DNA of 64,000 nucleotides from Norana najaformis (GCA_964023275.1 OZ029914.1:10671561-10735560), one strand, 5' to 3'; counted from the stretch's first letter, positions 20,661 to 31,335 are shown. Numbers and translations are program-made. The notes: generated by a model not told the origin, from the letters alone.

Positions 20661-21195
20661 AGTAAAACCTATGAATACGAATATTTGCCCAACTTCACAG
20701 AATCGGCGTGCTAAGTAAAAATGGGGGACGAGTTTGAAATAATTGAGCAATTTTTGGCTTTCAGATGTATATCACAAGAATTAGCTCAAAAGTTACGAAA
20801 TGAAAATGTAAGTGGGGTATTCTGCATTATGTTATTGTGTTAGTTTGTTTATAAATACTGAAGCTTTCTGCACTATTTTTCTGATCTATCGATTCGTCAA
20901 ATGTCGGGCGGTGCAAGCCGAAAACGTTTCCCTTAATTACCGGCCGCCTTTGACCAAGTAGTCCAACAACATAATGCATTTATGGGGTGTCGTTTCCATT
21001 TGCGCAAGGAGTCCTAAATTACCCACTTCGGGACTGCCTTTGGAAATCCTCTGCGCAACATTTACGCCATCCTTTATGTCATTTAGTTCTCCACATAATA
21101 TAGACAACTTTTTCAAATTGCTTAGCCACCATTGACTAAGTGAACTGATCTGGATCAGAGAGACAGTCAGACGGCTATGGTGGATGATGTTTGCG
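20660..21195. other. No feature recognised
   Basis: Short frames only. A minus-strand open frame extends through here from the LINE tail at 21200-21400 but loses protein resemblance after its first 35 residues. Confidence 0.4.
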
Positions 21196-21199
21196 ATTT

Positions 21200-21400
21200 G
21201 AAGGGCAGTTAGATAAGGGAAAGAAAACGAATCAGGATAGGATTTGTGCAAGAGGTGTGTTTTCAGCTTTTGAGTGAAATACCTGGGCAGAGATCGCAAC
21301 GAGTGAAATGCTGGCGAGTTCATGTTATGGGTCAGATAACTGTTGGAATTCTGGTGGGAGTTTAATCCAGAGGGATGGAGCAGCCATGGCTATGAAGACA
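21200..21400 (-). mobile_element. L2/CR1 LINE C-terminal tail
   Basis: On the minus strand AMAAPSLWIKLPPEF lies in one frame, and SPAFHSLRSLPRYF plus QKLKTHLLHKSYPDSFS in another. These are the terminal WNSLP...LKTHLF motifs of L2/CR1. One frameshift lies between them. Confidence 0.7.
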
Positions 21401-21929
21401 GCCTATTGACATTGGCACTAAGTTTGGAGCTCGACTGGCACAGTGAGTAGAGCTAATCTAGAGAATTAGGCTAGAGTGTTACTTGAGCGTTTAAGCAATA
21501 GGTTCCAAGTCTTCTCTCACACACCATTAGCTGAATATTTCCAAACGCATTTATATCAAAGTTCTTTCGCTAATATTTAAACTCTGCAATACTGGTAACC
21601 TAAGCCTACTTACCGCTGCAAACTCTTCACCATCCAATCAACCAGCTCTACTCGATCGTCTTCTGACGTACTGGCCTAGTTAGCTACACGCCTACGTCAA
21701 GGCGCCTCTGAGCGTGAGGATGCCGTTTCGCGTCTTAGGTCTATGACTGAAATGCTAATGACCAAACTGTCCTATAGAAGCAAATTGTTGAATAAATAAT
21801 TGAAACCAAGTATGAGTTATGAAGCCAAAATTAAAACGGGAAAGGAAAACAATTTAAGAAATTATGCGGCATTTTCAGATGAAATCGAATTTAATCACTT
21901 GGCGTAAGATATAAGGAAACTTGTTTGCA

Positions 21930-22036
21930 TCTTCTATTTCAAAGTGGATAACAAGTCTTCTGTTCATTCGTAGGACCTGGGTTCGATTCTCTGGTTTGCC
22001 AGATGAAGTAGACATAGATAACTTTGCTGCACTGTT
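21930..22036 (+). repeat. tRNA-derived SINE, family S1
   Basis: Contains a pol III B-box-like motif GGGTTCGATTCTC after GGACCTG, and a tail AACTTTGCTGCACTGTT. The same arrangement (GACCTGGGTTCAATCCTC then AACATTGCTGCACTGTT) occurs at 30140-30255. No intact cloverleaf, so this is a SINE and not a tRNA gene. Confidence 0.6.
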
Positions 22037-22420
22037 TAGAACTAATCTAATCTAATGACTTCGATAGCGGCGTTATCATAATGCTCAAGGCAACAGTCGA
22101 TGGTCGCTTCAAGTCAAACTCGCAGTCAAAAATCATATACCGTTGGGGAAGGCGGGTCGAATTCCGATGGATCGGAGAAACCAGAAGACAGCCTACGATG
22201 GGTGAGCGAGTTGAAATATATGTCTTTAGCTTAGACCTAAATGACATCAAAAAACTGACCGAGCGAATGGAACTTGGCAACAAATTCCAAAACTGTGGAC
22301 CAGCAACCGAGAACGCTCTAGAACCCAACACTGTCCTGGAACAAGGGACAACAACAGTCCATTGATCGAGTGCAATAGTTGTTGGTATAACGGTTGAACG
22401 CGGGATTGTCAATTTTATTT
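22037..22420 (-). mobile_element. L2-like LINE 3' end with (ATTAG)n terminus
   Basis: The minus-strand frame reads SRTVLGSRAFSVAGPQFWNL, LPSSIRSVSFLMSFRSKLKT and then 3' UTR. It ends in ATTAGATTAGATTAG (22034-22048), the short microsatellite end typical of L2/CR1 elements. It directly abuts the SINE at 21930-22036. Confidence 0.78.
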
Positions 22421-22601
22421 TGGTCATTCTGGAGAGGTGTCTCGCATTTGGTGCAGTTGGAGCTCGGCCGACACCCTGACGCTCAGCTGAACATCGTGGC
22501 CCACCAATCAAGTGCTTCATTGTGTCAGGTCGTCAAGGAACGCCATTGTTAATTCAGATTTGAGCTAAATATGTGATGCAAATTCCAGGGGACTTATCGG
22601 A

Positions 22602-23380
22602 TCACCATGTTGGGTAGCCTAACCTCCTCTGATCGAAGAATATTTGATTCATGCCTTGACCTCGGGCTGCAAAAATACGCGGCGTGGGCTTAACGCTAAG
22701 ATCCGGTGCATCTCTTGTAACCGCTTCCAAGAAAGAGTCTCCGTGAAGAGTACTGAAGGCGTTAGCAAAATCTAGCTTCACTAGAGCGCCATCCGTTGAC
22801 ATCGAGACAGCCAAACGGCGGGTTGCATGGACTGCTGCTTCAGCGTCTGTTGGTACGCCAACCCCCACTTAGATAGGGGGGTAGCCTTGTGGATAATTTG
22901 GCAGCCGCATGGACGTTCGCTCATTTAACTGCTAGGCGTCGCCACTTGTATCCGACCGCAATTGGTCTTATTCCCCCACCCATTACTTCAAAGCCATCAG
23001 TGGCCTTGTATGTAATTTTGTGAACCTCAACTAAAAGGTTCCCTTCCAGTCGGTCCAAGTGAATCATATTAAAATCGACTCCAATCGAAATAAAAAATCT
23101 TTGAGGTGCTATTGAGTTACACTGTCTGGCCCAGCATGTCGGGAACGAGAAAGTGATATCGACTATAGCTCGCCCTGATACACTTAAAGCAGCAAAGCGA
23201 TGAGGTTGCTTTTGGCCATTGATGGTCCCCTGTCCAACGAAGTTGGGGGTGCTTGATCTTTCGTCCAGCCAACGGTTTTGGAGCACCCAGTGCTGCTCTA
23301 TCATCGCTGCAGCTGCGCCGGATGGCAGTCTTGTTTTTGCTGACAGCCGCCGATGCCAAGAATTTTGCCGAGTCATGTTT
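22602..23380 (-). pseudogene. Non-LTR reverse transcriptase of the GGxRPIAVG type, decayed
   Basis: On the minus strand GGGIRPIAVGYKWRRLAVK (near 22990-22920) is followed after a frameshift by GVPTDAEAAVHATRRLAVSM and VKLDFANAFSTLHGDSFLEA (22860-22730). These are RT finger and palm motifs of a distinctive non-LTR family; the catalytic YxDD region is not present. A related fragment lies at 30290-30680. The 119-codon plus-strand frame at 23253-23612 overlaps it and is a shadow. Confidence 0.72.
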
Positions 23381-23595
23381 CATCCGACCTGAATACGATG
23401 AGGCGCCGTTGGCTTACATTTATCTTCAGGCTATCGTCAATCCACAAATGTTGGCGGCCAGAAAATTTGCGTCTTTTGGCCAATCGCAAAATTCGCTAAA
23501 TAAATGGATGCAACGATTTATATTTCAACCAAAATGGCCGGATCGCTTTCCAGGCACTTATCCTATTCCCCTTCAACGCTATCCCGTGAATTATA

Positions 23596-26222
23596 CACTG
23601 GCCAACACATAATTTGTTGCCTCAAATGTTAGAACTGTTTCTGGGTATATTTGACCTGCTGATTCCAGAAAAGGCACCAGTTTTCTCCCAGCAGGTCTAG
23701 TTTTCGAGATATAGAACATTATGCCATATCCCAGTCCTTGCCTCTGCTCGCCCATAAAACATAAGGCTATAGCTATAATTATGTAGTGCTCAATTTATTA
23801 TGTGATACACTAAATAAACATAATAATACAAATACTTAAAAGAAAATGATAGTACCTGAAACTGTACTTATATGATACCAAACAGAACAAGTTTGTTATA
23901 AAAATTTCAAGTCATTCGACACCGAAGAAGCTCCTTTTGTACGATTTCCGAGTGTGGCATCTGCCGGAACAATCGCGCATAATATTCCAGCAATAGTCTG
24001 CCATCATGTGTGCATCCCATCTTCCTTGATATCGATTTTCCATTGTTTTGATGTCTTCGTGAAATCTTTCACCTTGCTCTTCGCTGAAGTCACCAAGATT
24101 GTCTGGAAAGCGATCTAAGTGACTGTGGAGATAATGGACTTTAATGCTCATGTTGCAGCCAAGCTTGTTGAAATGAAGAAGCATATCCTCTACTAGTTGT
24201 GCATAATTGTCTGCCTTCTTGTTGCCAAGAAAATTTTTAGTTACAAGAACAAAGGAAGACCAGGCACAAGATTCGATTTCATTCATTGATGGTATGAAAA
24301 GTGGGTCATTCATAAGTTGCCTGATCTGTGGACCATCGAAGATTCCAGCCTTCAATTTTTCCATTGTAATTCCTGGTAACTTGTGTACTATGTATTCGAA
24401 GCATGAACCTTCTTTATTCAAAGCCCTGACAAATTGTTTCATCAGGCCTAGCTTTATATGTAGTGGTGGCAGTATGATCCTATCTCGTGCCACCAAAGAT
24501 TCCTTGATTACATTTTGAGCTCCAACCACCATGTCTTTCCTCGAAGGCCAATCTTTTCTTGTCCAATGTTCATGCTTGGCTCTACTGTCCCAAAGACACA
24601 AAAAGCAGGGATACTTTGTGTAGCCACTTTGTTGACCAAGGAGGAAATTTACCATCTTCAAGTCTACACAAATTACCCATTGATGTTCTTTGTATTTTAT
24701 CTTTTCCAGTACTAAAGAGATGGCATTGTACTCTTCTTTCATCCTGGTGGAGTGGCCGATTGGAATAGAACCAAATTTGTTGCCGTTATTTAAAAGCACA
24801 CATTTCAGACTACGTTTTGAACAGCTGTCGATAAAAAGACGCCACTCATCTGGGCTGTAATCCGACAGACCAATTTTCTTCAATAAGTTGCTGATGTCAT
24901 TACAGAATACTAGGTTGTTGTCTTCGGTAAAGAATGGCAACAAATCCTTTTCTCTGTTTCTATAAATTGTAATTTTCGTTCCAGGCTGAAGTGCATTCTT
25001 TTCCTTTAGTCTGGACGCAAGCAATTCAGAGGACTCTTTCGAAAGATTTAAGTCCCTGATCAGATCACTCAACTCTTTTTGGTCAAAACGTTCACTGTGT
25101 GAAGTTGATTGGAAATCACTGTCACTGCCCCCACTTTCTTCACTTTCGTCATCTTGTCCGATATTGGACATGCAAGTGTCATCGTCTGAGAGCTGAGGTA
25201 GTTCGCGAAAAGGTGGAACTGGTACAATATCCGAATGCGGAACAGGTCTCCTGGCTGAAGGTATATCAGGGTAAGACAACTTGTGACGATTATTTCGATT
25301 GATGCCATCGATATTAACCATACAAAAGTAACAGTCGTCGAAGTGGTTTATCTGTTCCCTCCAAACCATCGGTACACCAAATTTCAGGCAGCTTCTCTTT
25401 CCAATTGTCCAGTGGCGCAATTGTTCAATACAAGTTTTGCATACTGTATGAGGAGCCCATTGCTTATCTTGATCTCCAAGTTTGACACTAAAATAACCTA
25501 CATATGCTCTTTTTACAAACTCAGAAATCGGTTTCCTGTTTGCTTTTAGTGTGTATTCCCCACAAATGTAGCAGAATATGTCTGGATGGTTAATGCAGCT
25601 CCGTCTGGAAGTAGCCATAACCTTAAGGATGTTCGCATCTGAGGAATTAAATGACTAACCTAAAAAATAGTAAGAACATGTAGTTATTTAATGCTCACAT
25701 TCACAGATTGTTCTTGCGACCAACTCTTAATATGCCCTAAGACGACTGCGGCTGCTCTAGCTTTCAGGAGGCGGTTTATATAGGCTATAAATGCTGACTT
25801 CAGCATAATCTATTTACATAGTTCGAAACCATGAAACGCTGTATAAGCACAAATAAATTCTAAATGAGGCCATGAATTTAGTGCTGAGTAAGCTGTAGGC
25901 CACGGAATAGTTATTTCGTTGAATCAGCAATATCTCAGCACGCGGCAAGATATGCTGATTTTACATTATAAGGATGTAGGCATTATATGAATCAGCAAGA
26001 ATTATAATTAGCCATAAATAAAGCTTATTATGACATTTTAGTTTTGCCAAAGACATCGTTTAAAGAGTGGACTGGGTTTTCTTTACAAAATCGGCGATAT
26101 CTCAGAAACTAGACCTGATGCACTCAATCTAATGACATTTTCTGAATCAGCGCCCAAAATTACCCCAAGAACAGGTCTAAAACCGAAGGCAACAAGAAAA
26201 AAAAATTTTCTGTTGGCCAGTG
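23596..26222 (-). mobile_element. DNA-transposon-like unit: 568-aa gene between long inverted repeats with CACTG ends
   Basis: The left end (from 23596) reads CACTGGCCAACA, then TTTGTTGCCTC, CTGATTC, AGGTCTAGTTTTCGAGATAT and CCCAGTCC (ending 23737). The right end, read inward from 26222 on the minus strand, gives CACTGGCCAACA, CTTGTTGCCTTC, CTGATTC, AGGTCTAGTTTCTGAGATAT and CCCAGTCC (ending 26069). The arms are 142 and 154 bp and share the same blocks in the same order, with about two thirds identity by eye. They enclose one intronless gene. CACTG termini recall the CACTA/CMC superfamily. No clear target duplication: the flanks are TTATA and TTATC. Confidence 0.65.
23912..25618 (-). CDS. Intronless 568-aa zinc-finger protein with DDE-like residue pattern, putative transposase
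   Basis: A complete single-exon ORF. The start is the first Met, directly before the conserved Cys/His segment. Domains seen: an N-terminal Cys-rich region (C8, H11, C16, C19, C60, C63, C96, C99) suggesting two or three zinc sites; a Pro/acidic linker (120-180); and a helical RDLNLSKESSELLASRL segment (188-204). A conserved core follows with LFID264, VDLKMVNFLLGQQ (D319), PCFLC (C338, C341) with H349 and H351, LPPLHIKLGLMKQF (383-396), and FSEEQGERFH (E517). I know this as a widespread family of uncharacterised animal proteins, often multicopy. D264/D319/E517 with a Cys/His insert between the second and third acids resembles DDE transposases, but that mapping is inference. The flanking inverted repeats support a transposon origin. 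The frame is open throughout, so this copy could still be expressed. AATAAA lies downstream near 23790. Confidence 0.82.
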   Translation of the reverse strand: MATSRRSCINHPDIFCYICGEYTLKANRKPISEFVKRAYVGYFSVKLGDQDKQWAPHTVCKTCIEQLRHWTIGKRSCLKFGVPMVWREQINHFDDCYFCMVNIDGINRNNRHKLSYPDIPSARRPVPHSDIVPVPPFRELPQLSDDDTCMSNIGQDDESEESGGSDSDFQSTSHSERFDQKELSDLIRDLNLSKESSELLASRLKEKNALQPGTKITIYRNREKDLLPFFTEDNNLVFCNDISNLLKKIGLSDYSPDEWRLFIDSCSKRSLKCVLLNNGNKFGSIPIGHSTRMKEEYNAISLVLEKIKYKEHQWVICVDLKMVNFLLGQQSGYTKYPCFLCLWDSRAKHEHWTRKDWPSRKDMVVGAQNVIKESLVARDRIILPPLHIKLGLMKQFVRALNKEGSCFEYIVHKLPGITMEKLKAGIFDGPQIRQLMNDPLFIPSMNEIESCAWSSFVLVTKNFLGNKKADNYAQLVEDMLLHFNKLGCNMSIKVHYLHSHLDRFPDNLGDFSEEQGERFHEDIKTMENRYQGRWDAHMMADYCWNIMRDCSGRCHTRKSYKRSFFGVE

Positions 26223-27235
26223 TTATCTTAGCTTCTAACTGAAAAAAACAGGGACTTCTACACGGTTCGAGTTTTGGTTTAACTTCCTCACCCTTGTTTA
26301 TGCCGGCGACCACTTCACGAAGCACCTTCTACACGGGCGGCTGCAACAAAGTCACGATCGGTCTGCGACTTCTCTTACATCTTAGCTTTACTCGGGCGTC
26401 TACTACCTCCATCCCGCTGGCCACCTGCCTTGCCCCACCTGGCTTAACCCAGTTCCCGCCAGACCTCTGCGTCCACCCCGCCTGCCATAAATGCCCCTTT
26501 CAGCCGTTGGGTCGCATGCACACTCACTTATACCACATCCTCCGGCCAGTAAACGAGCGTCAAGTAGGGCGGTTACTTAAATGTTTCTCCGTCGGAGTCC
26601 GTTTCTTCACAATGCGTTGGATAACGTTAATCGGGCGGAAGGCAGGAATGAAAGGAGAAGAAAGGAAGCATGATGGGGCGAATATTAGGCGATGAAACTT
26701 CATAATTAGAAAGTAGAAAATTAGAAATTTCAAAAACAAAGTTTTTTACGACAGAGAACATTATCTGTTATTAGAGGTGAAATAATCAAGTCAGAGGAGA
26801 CGCAGAAATTCAGGAAAAATAGCTTACAAAAAGAGAGCGCGCAGACACCACGACGCTGGTTGCCTGCTGATAAGTTTAGTTTGATATTGAGGTTAGGCTA
26901 TTTGTGATTTGGTCCGTAGATAGTCGCCCTCATTCACCTTAAAGATATTTTATGTCCGAAATAGACGCCTCAGCTAATGCTTCAAGAAAACAGTGTGTAG
27001 GCCTACATCATCACAAAATGTCAAATAATTCCCATTTAATATTTTTCTTTTGCTACCTAAACACATGACTAGTGCTTAGATCTCATTGTATATCTCAACA
27101 ACTGGCTCCCATAGTTTATTCACACAGTGCCTGTATTTTCGTAGATCTCTGTAGGCAAAGATGCAGTTAGAAGGTACCTTTCACCACACCACAACTTCGT
27201 AGAAACGATGACTTGTTGAAGTCGTCACGGATTGG
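26223..27235. other. No gene seen
   Basis: A 133-codon plus-strand frame (26294-26695) has a Pro/Cys-rich composition with no domain. Nothing else can be supported. Confidence 0.45.
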
Positions 27236-27530
27236 ATTGTTCGTCAAGTGAAACATGAAAGGCCATGAAACAGTCTACAAATATTTGAAGTTTGGAAACC
27301 AGAGCGAGGTAGATCTTGTCGTTTGGGCGACCAGACGTCTTTCTGTGGCGTTCTTACCAGTTCAACGATCTCCGGTCAACTGAAAAATTCTGTTGTAGCG
27401 GTCACCTTCAAACGTCATAAATCATCTGCTCGCCCAAACGAAAAGATCCGCCTAGCTCTGGCTTCAAAACTTCAAATATATGTAGACTGTTTCATTGCCT
27501 CTCGCGTTTCGCTTGACGAATGATTCAGTG
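27236..27530. repeat. Foldback (long inverted repeat), arms about 110 bp
   Basis: The left arm runs GTTCGTCAAGTGAAAC, GGCCATGAAACAGTCTACAA, ATATTTGAAGTTT and TCGTTTGGGCGA. The reverse complement of the right arm (about 27410-27530) runs ATTCGTCAAGCGAAAC, GGCAATGAAACAGTCTACAT, ATATTTGAAGTTT and TCGTTTGGGCGA. Identity is roughly 85 per cent by eye with a spacer of some 60-70 bp. It would form a long hairpin if transcribed. It may be a foldback or MITE-type element. Confidence 0.75.
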
Positions 27531-27674
27531 CTCTCAAGGCGTAATATTAATGTTATATCTAAAAGGTTGGTTTGTATATGCTGGCATAAATTAAGTAAAT
27601 ACACATCTATCCACCTAACTTATAACAGTATTACTACACGTAGCTGAATTTCAAAAACTACGAGACCTGCAAAA

Positions 27675-27930
27675 CGTAGTCCTACATACATACATATATA
27701 CATCCACCCAAACATATATGAATCCATATATATACACAAATGCGTACGTGCATGTGTGCGTATGTATACACGGTACATACATACAGTCGTATACGCGCAT
27801 ACATGCATACATACAAACGCACGTACACATGGACGTGCATGTCAACGTAGAATATATGCATACATAAATACAAACATACACACATACATGAATGCATGCA
27901 TACATACATACAAACCTATATATATATATA
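27675..27930. repeat. (TACA)n-type microsatellite cluster
   Basis: Imperfect TACA/CATA tetranucleotides with G substitutions; ends in (TA)n. Tyr/Cys/Met/His-rich open frames on both strands are artefacts of this repeat. Confidence 0.95.
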
Positions 27931-28570
27931 TGCAGCTGCTGGGACCAATCCGCGTATGTGGACACTGACTTGGGACATCAGTTTGTACGTGTAGACAATT
28001 TATTAGTGGACGTAACTCATAACATGAATTCAATTGATTCAGCAGAGCGTGCACCCGGCTGATTTCCTCGTTGCCATTGTTACATAGTTCATATGTCAGA
28101 CACTGCATTAGCATAAACATAAATTTTGTCCAACATTGTGTTATGGGTGGAGCAAATGTTTAGGGTTTTCGTATAAAGCGTCAGAGTATTTACCAATCTT
28201 GAAAATTTACGTATTCGTTTAAAGTGCTAGTTTGCGATTATTTTAATTCTGTTCGCGTTTTAAACCTACTGCACATTATGATTTTCTCCGGCCTACTTAA
28301 GATGTTTTATCAACACAGCATGTTAGGAAAGTATGAGACAGTTTAAAGTGAAATGGAGTTAGCGTTGGATCAAAAGTACCTGCCATGTAGTAATTTAGCA
28401 CAGTGTTTATCTGTATTAATTTTATTTGCTTCTGCTTACTTGTAAGCGACTTTCCTCTTTCAACTTCGTAATGTTTTCTCTATATATTTAGCGTATATTA
28501 CGCTGATTCAACCTTTTCCTCCAGACATATACAAAGGTCTCCTGACTACAGACACACAGAGAGCTGTGCG
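27931..28570. other. No feature recognised
   Basis: AT-rich sequence without supported frames. Confidence 0.45.
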
Positions 28571-28575
28571 CCAGA

Positions 28576-29003
28576 TTGGCAGTTTCCTCCCTGGTTCGAT
28601 TATGTAAAAGCCCTGGCAGAGAATTCATGTTAACGAAAGCTACAAACTATTCTAAAACTTCCGATAATATGAAATCCAATTTCAATAACGTTCTACATGT
28701 TTCCAGCAGAAAAACGACTCGCGAAACGACCACAGTACGCAGATCGAAAAGTCTCCTCAGCTGCGAAGCCACAGGACGATGGCCTGGCAGTCGGCGCCTC
28801 ACACCTCCACCTCCATCACGAACGACACTCCGAAACAGTCTCGGTCGAGTCTCAACGCAATCATACACAACGACGGAACAAAAAACGACAGCCGAACATC
28901 ACTCGATAACAACGCAGGCGTCGAATTCCACGGCCTCAACGACAACTTGAACCGATCCTCGCTTCCCACGGTTCGATCCGATATCCGAACTGTGAAACGT
29001 TGA
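28576..29003 (+). other. Cluster of overlapping open frames, coding status unknown
   Basis: Over about 430 bp, frames of 70-124 codons are open on both strands, in a stretch more GC-rich than its surroundings. The longest (28576-28950, plus) is Ser/Thr/Arg-rich with TTRETTTVRRSKSLLS and no recognisable domain. It could be an exon of a low-complexity protein or a compositional accident. Confidence 0.2.
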
Positions 29004-29164
29004 CGACGGCTTATGTCATGCAGGATATGTAAAATAATAGCCCTCGTTATTATGCAAGAGCCAAGCACGAAACTACCATTAAACTACCATTAAACTACCA
29101 TGATCACTTACAGGATACTGTACTGTTCTTAATGACACTTAACATCATTAGGGACTTTTAACAT

Positions 29165-29270
29165 CAAGTCTAGCGCAGTAAGCGCCACTGATTAGTCTTT
29201 GCTTGAAGAGGCGCTATACAAATTTAAAATTACAATTACAATTACAATTACAATTAAAATGTAATGTAAC
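29165..29270 (+). repeat. LINE or SINE 3' tail with (ATTAC)n
   Basis: GAAGAGGCGCTATACAAATT followed by four to five ACAATT units. The GGCGCTATAnAA motif plus a short A/T-rich microsatellite recurs as a 3' end across the window. Confidence 0.65.
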
Positions 29271-29274
29271 AAAC

Positions 29275-29915
29275 ATTTATACAACGCCTTTCAAGCACAT
29301 CCCAAAAGCGCTGGAGCCATTCTGGCGCACAGCCCTGTTATTTATGGCCATCAAGCAAGATGGAAGATGAAAAGCAGACGATTTTAGAAATTTATCCTTC
29401 CAGAGCCGCATTAATTGAATGAAATTGTGGCTTAATAAAAAGAAACTTCTGGGACGTTATGTTCATTTATCGTTTCTTTACAGGATTGAAGTATACTGGC
29501 CTACTGTAAAACACTTTTCAGTGAATATCATCAGTTATACGGAATCGCAACCTTGATCAATTCGTGCACTTGCGCATGGCATGTATCCTAAACCGGTGTA
29601 CTTGGATAAATGGACGATTGACGGATAGGGATGATACTTTTGCCCCAGTTACTATTGATATGCTCAGTGTTTGTTAATTCAACCGACCATATTCTTGATT
29701 CGTGGATGGTTAAATATTCTCAGTTAGAAAGTGAACAAAGCCCCTTCAATTGATGAAACTGTGTTGTTTGAAGGAGTTGACCTTAGTTAGTTAATTAATC
29801 CGGTCACTTTGAAATTGTAGTGTTATGCGTGTCATAGACCAGGAATTCCAAAATAATGTCAACGTTTCTGAGATTCTTAAAAGGTGCTCTATAATAGAGG
29901 TACATACGTAAAGCC
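29275..29915. other. No feature recognised
   Basis: 29262-29345 (AACAAACATTTATACAACGC, TTTCAAGCACATCCCAAAAG) may be the edge of another short repeat. No gene. Confidence 0.4.
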
Positions 29916-29917
29916 AG

Positions 29918-29976
29918 ACACATAAATACATACATACTTACATACATGCATACATGCACACGTAAATACATATATG
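29918..29976. repeat. (CATA)n microsatellite
   Basis: Imperfect CATA units with ACAC interruptions. Confidence 0.9.
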
Positions 29977-30139
29977 GATTATGACTTTGCCTCTCGCTTA
30001 CACAATTTACCCCAACGAAGGAGGGCTCCGCATGTTATATGTAGTACTAAAGAAGCCAATATCAGCATTTGTTGCAAGCGAAACGTCAACGAAGGGTCTA
30101 TTCAAAATATAAATATCACAGAAGTCGTAGAAAATGAGA

Positions 30140-30255
30140 TGGCAGGGTACCAGAACGAATAACAAGTCAGCTGATCAACTAGACGACCTGGGTTCAATCC
30201 TCCGCTTTGCTAGGTATTATCGACACTGTTAACATTGCTGCACTGTTAAGCACCT
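30140..30255 (+). repeat. tRNA-derived SINE, family S1
   Basis: AACAAGTCAGCTGATC, then GACCTGGGTTCAATCCTC (B-box-like) and AACATTGCTGCACTGTTAAG, collinear with 21930-22036. Confidence 0.6.
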
Positions 30256-30289
30256 CGTAGCAAGACAGAGAAGTGATAGCCGAATGTTG

Positions 30290-30680
30290 CGTGTGGGATT
30301 TGATTAACCAATACTTTATGGTAACTCATTAGACTGGCCAATGTACTGCAGTGGTGGATGAGATTAAAATCGACTCCAGCTGAAGTCAAGTCTTTCAGGT
30401 GTTGTGTGATATCATCTGGACCAGCTGCCGAGCCTGTCGTAAGCAAGGCAATAGCTCGTTTGGCTTGGCTTGAAAACATCCTCCAAAGGCTGAGGTCCGA
30501 CCATTTCCAAGCGTTAACTGGGACGTTCGCGACGGCCTTTGTAAGTACACCCATAAGGGCAGCAGATGATGTTCTTGCCGCAAGAGAAATTCATTTAGCA
30601 AACGCGCCTCTTTTGACTGGGTGCAAGAGGTTCCATAATGGAAGTCCAAGACGGCATTGTCCGTCCGAATCTGGCTGCAT
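30290..30680 (-). pseudogene. Second GGxRPIAVG-type reverse transcriptase fragment
   Basis: On the minus strand SAAGPDDITQHLKDLTSAGV parallels the family's GSAGGPDGLRPQHLKD motif. In another frame LLRQEHHLLPLWVYLQRPS gives upstream sequence. Only the region before the RT fingers is present, with at least one frameshift. Confidence 0.6.
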
Positions 30681-30689
30681 TAGATTACT

Positions 30690-30752
30690 ACAACCACCAC
30701 CGCCGCCACCGCCAGCACTACAGCTACCGCCAACACCACCACTACCACGAAT
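30690..30752. repeat. (CCA/CCG)n trinucleotide tract
   Basis: CCACCACCGCCGCCACCGCC followed by further CAC/CCA triplets. Its Pro and Val frames are artefacts. Confidence 0.85.
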
Positions 30753-30799
30753 GAAAACGTCATAAATGCGTGCAACTGTTTTTTCTTTGACACGAAATG

Positions 30800-31045
30800 G
30801 ACTGCCATGCTACAACATGTATATATAGCCTTTGGACAGCAGAGGGCTTTTGCTGTTGTTGGCCCATCCCCATGGAATGAACTTCCGATACAGTTTCGTG
30901 CTAGGGTCACTGTTCGTGATAGAGCTCAGTCAGCTCGTTATTTAGACTTTCTTATTTCCCAGGGGTTCTCATGCTGGAAGCATCTCTGAGTAGTTTGTTC
31001 TGCAAGAAGCGCTATATAAGTTATCAAATATAAATACAAAAAAAT
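30800..31045 (+). mobile_element. LINE C-terminal tail and 3' end
   Basis: The plus-strand frame: FGQQRAFAVVGPSPWNELP, RDRAQSARYLDFL and a stop at 30987-30989, then AGCGCTATATAAGTTATCAA and an A-rich tail. The AFxVVGPxxWNxLP motif is typical of L2/CR1-like C-termini. Confidence 0.7.
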
Positions 31046-31257
31046 ACAAATTTACAAGTATACTCACAAAACCTATCAAATGTTCAACGCAATTATTGAC
31101 AACAAAGTCCATTAAACGTAGCTACTTACATCTTTCATAGCCAAATAGTTCTAAACGAATAAGTATCCTTTCTTACGCCATCAAATTAATAATGTTTAAA
31201 TCAAATTATATAATTATTAATTTGCAAAATACACCCGAGTTGTAAGGCGATATATAA

Positions 31258-31335
31258 ATATTCAGATACATATATATACATACATACACAACATACATGC
31301 ACGACATACATACGCGACACACATACGCGACATAC
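31258..31335. repeat. (TACA)n and CGACA repeats
   Basis: TACATATATATACATACATA followed by three to four units of ACATACGCGAC. Confidence 0.9.

Noticed and set aside
20937..21323. 128-codon minus-strand frame as a host gene
   Set aside because: Its first 35 residues are a LINE C-terminal tail; the rest has no protein character.
23253..23612. 119-codon plus-strand frame
   Set aside because: It lies antisense to the RT motifs read on the minus strand and runs into the left inverted repeat of the 568-aa gene unit.
26294..26695. 133-codon plus-strand frame
   Set aside because: No domain, no splice sites, and composition as expected from local GC content.
27620..28120. Several 60-100 codon frames rich in Tyr, Cys, Met and His
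   Set aside because: They are translations of the TACA microsatellite in different frames.
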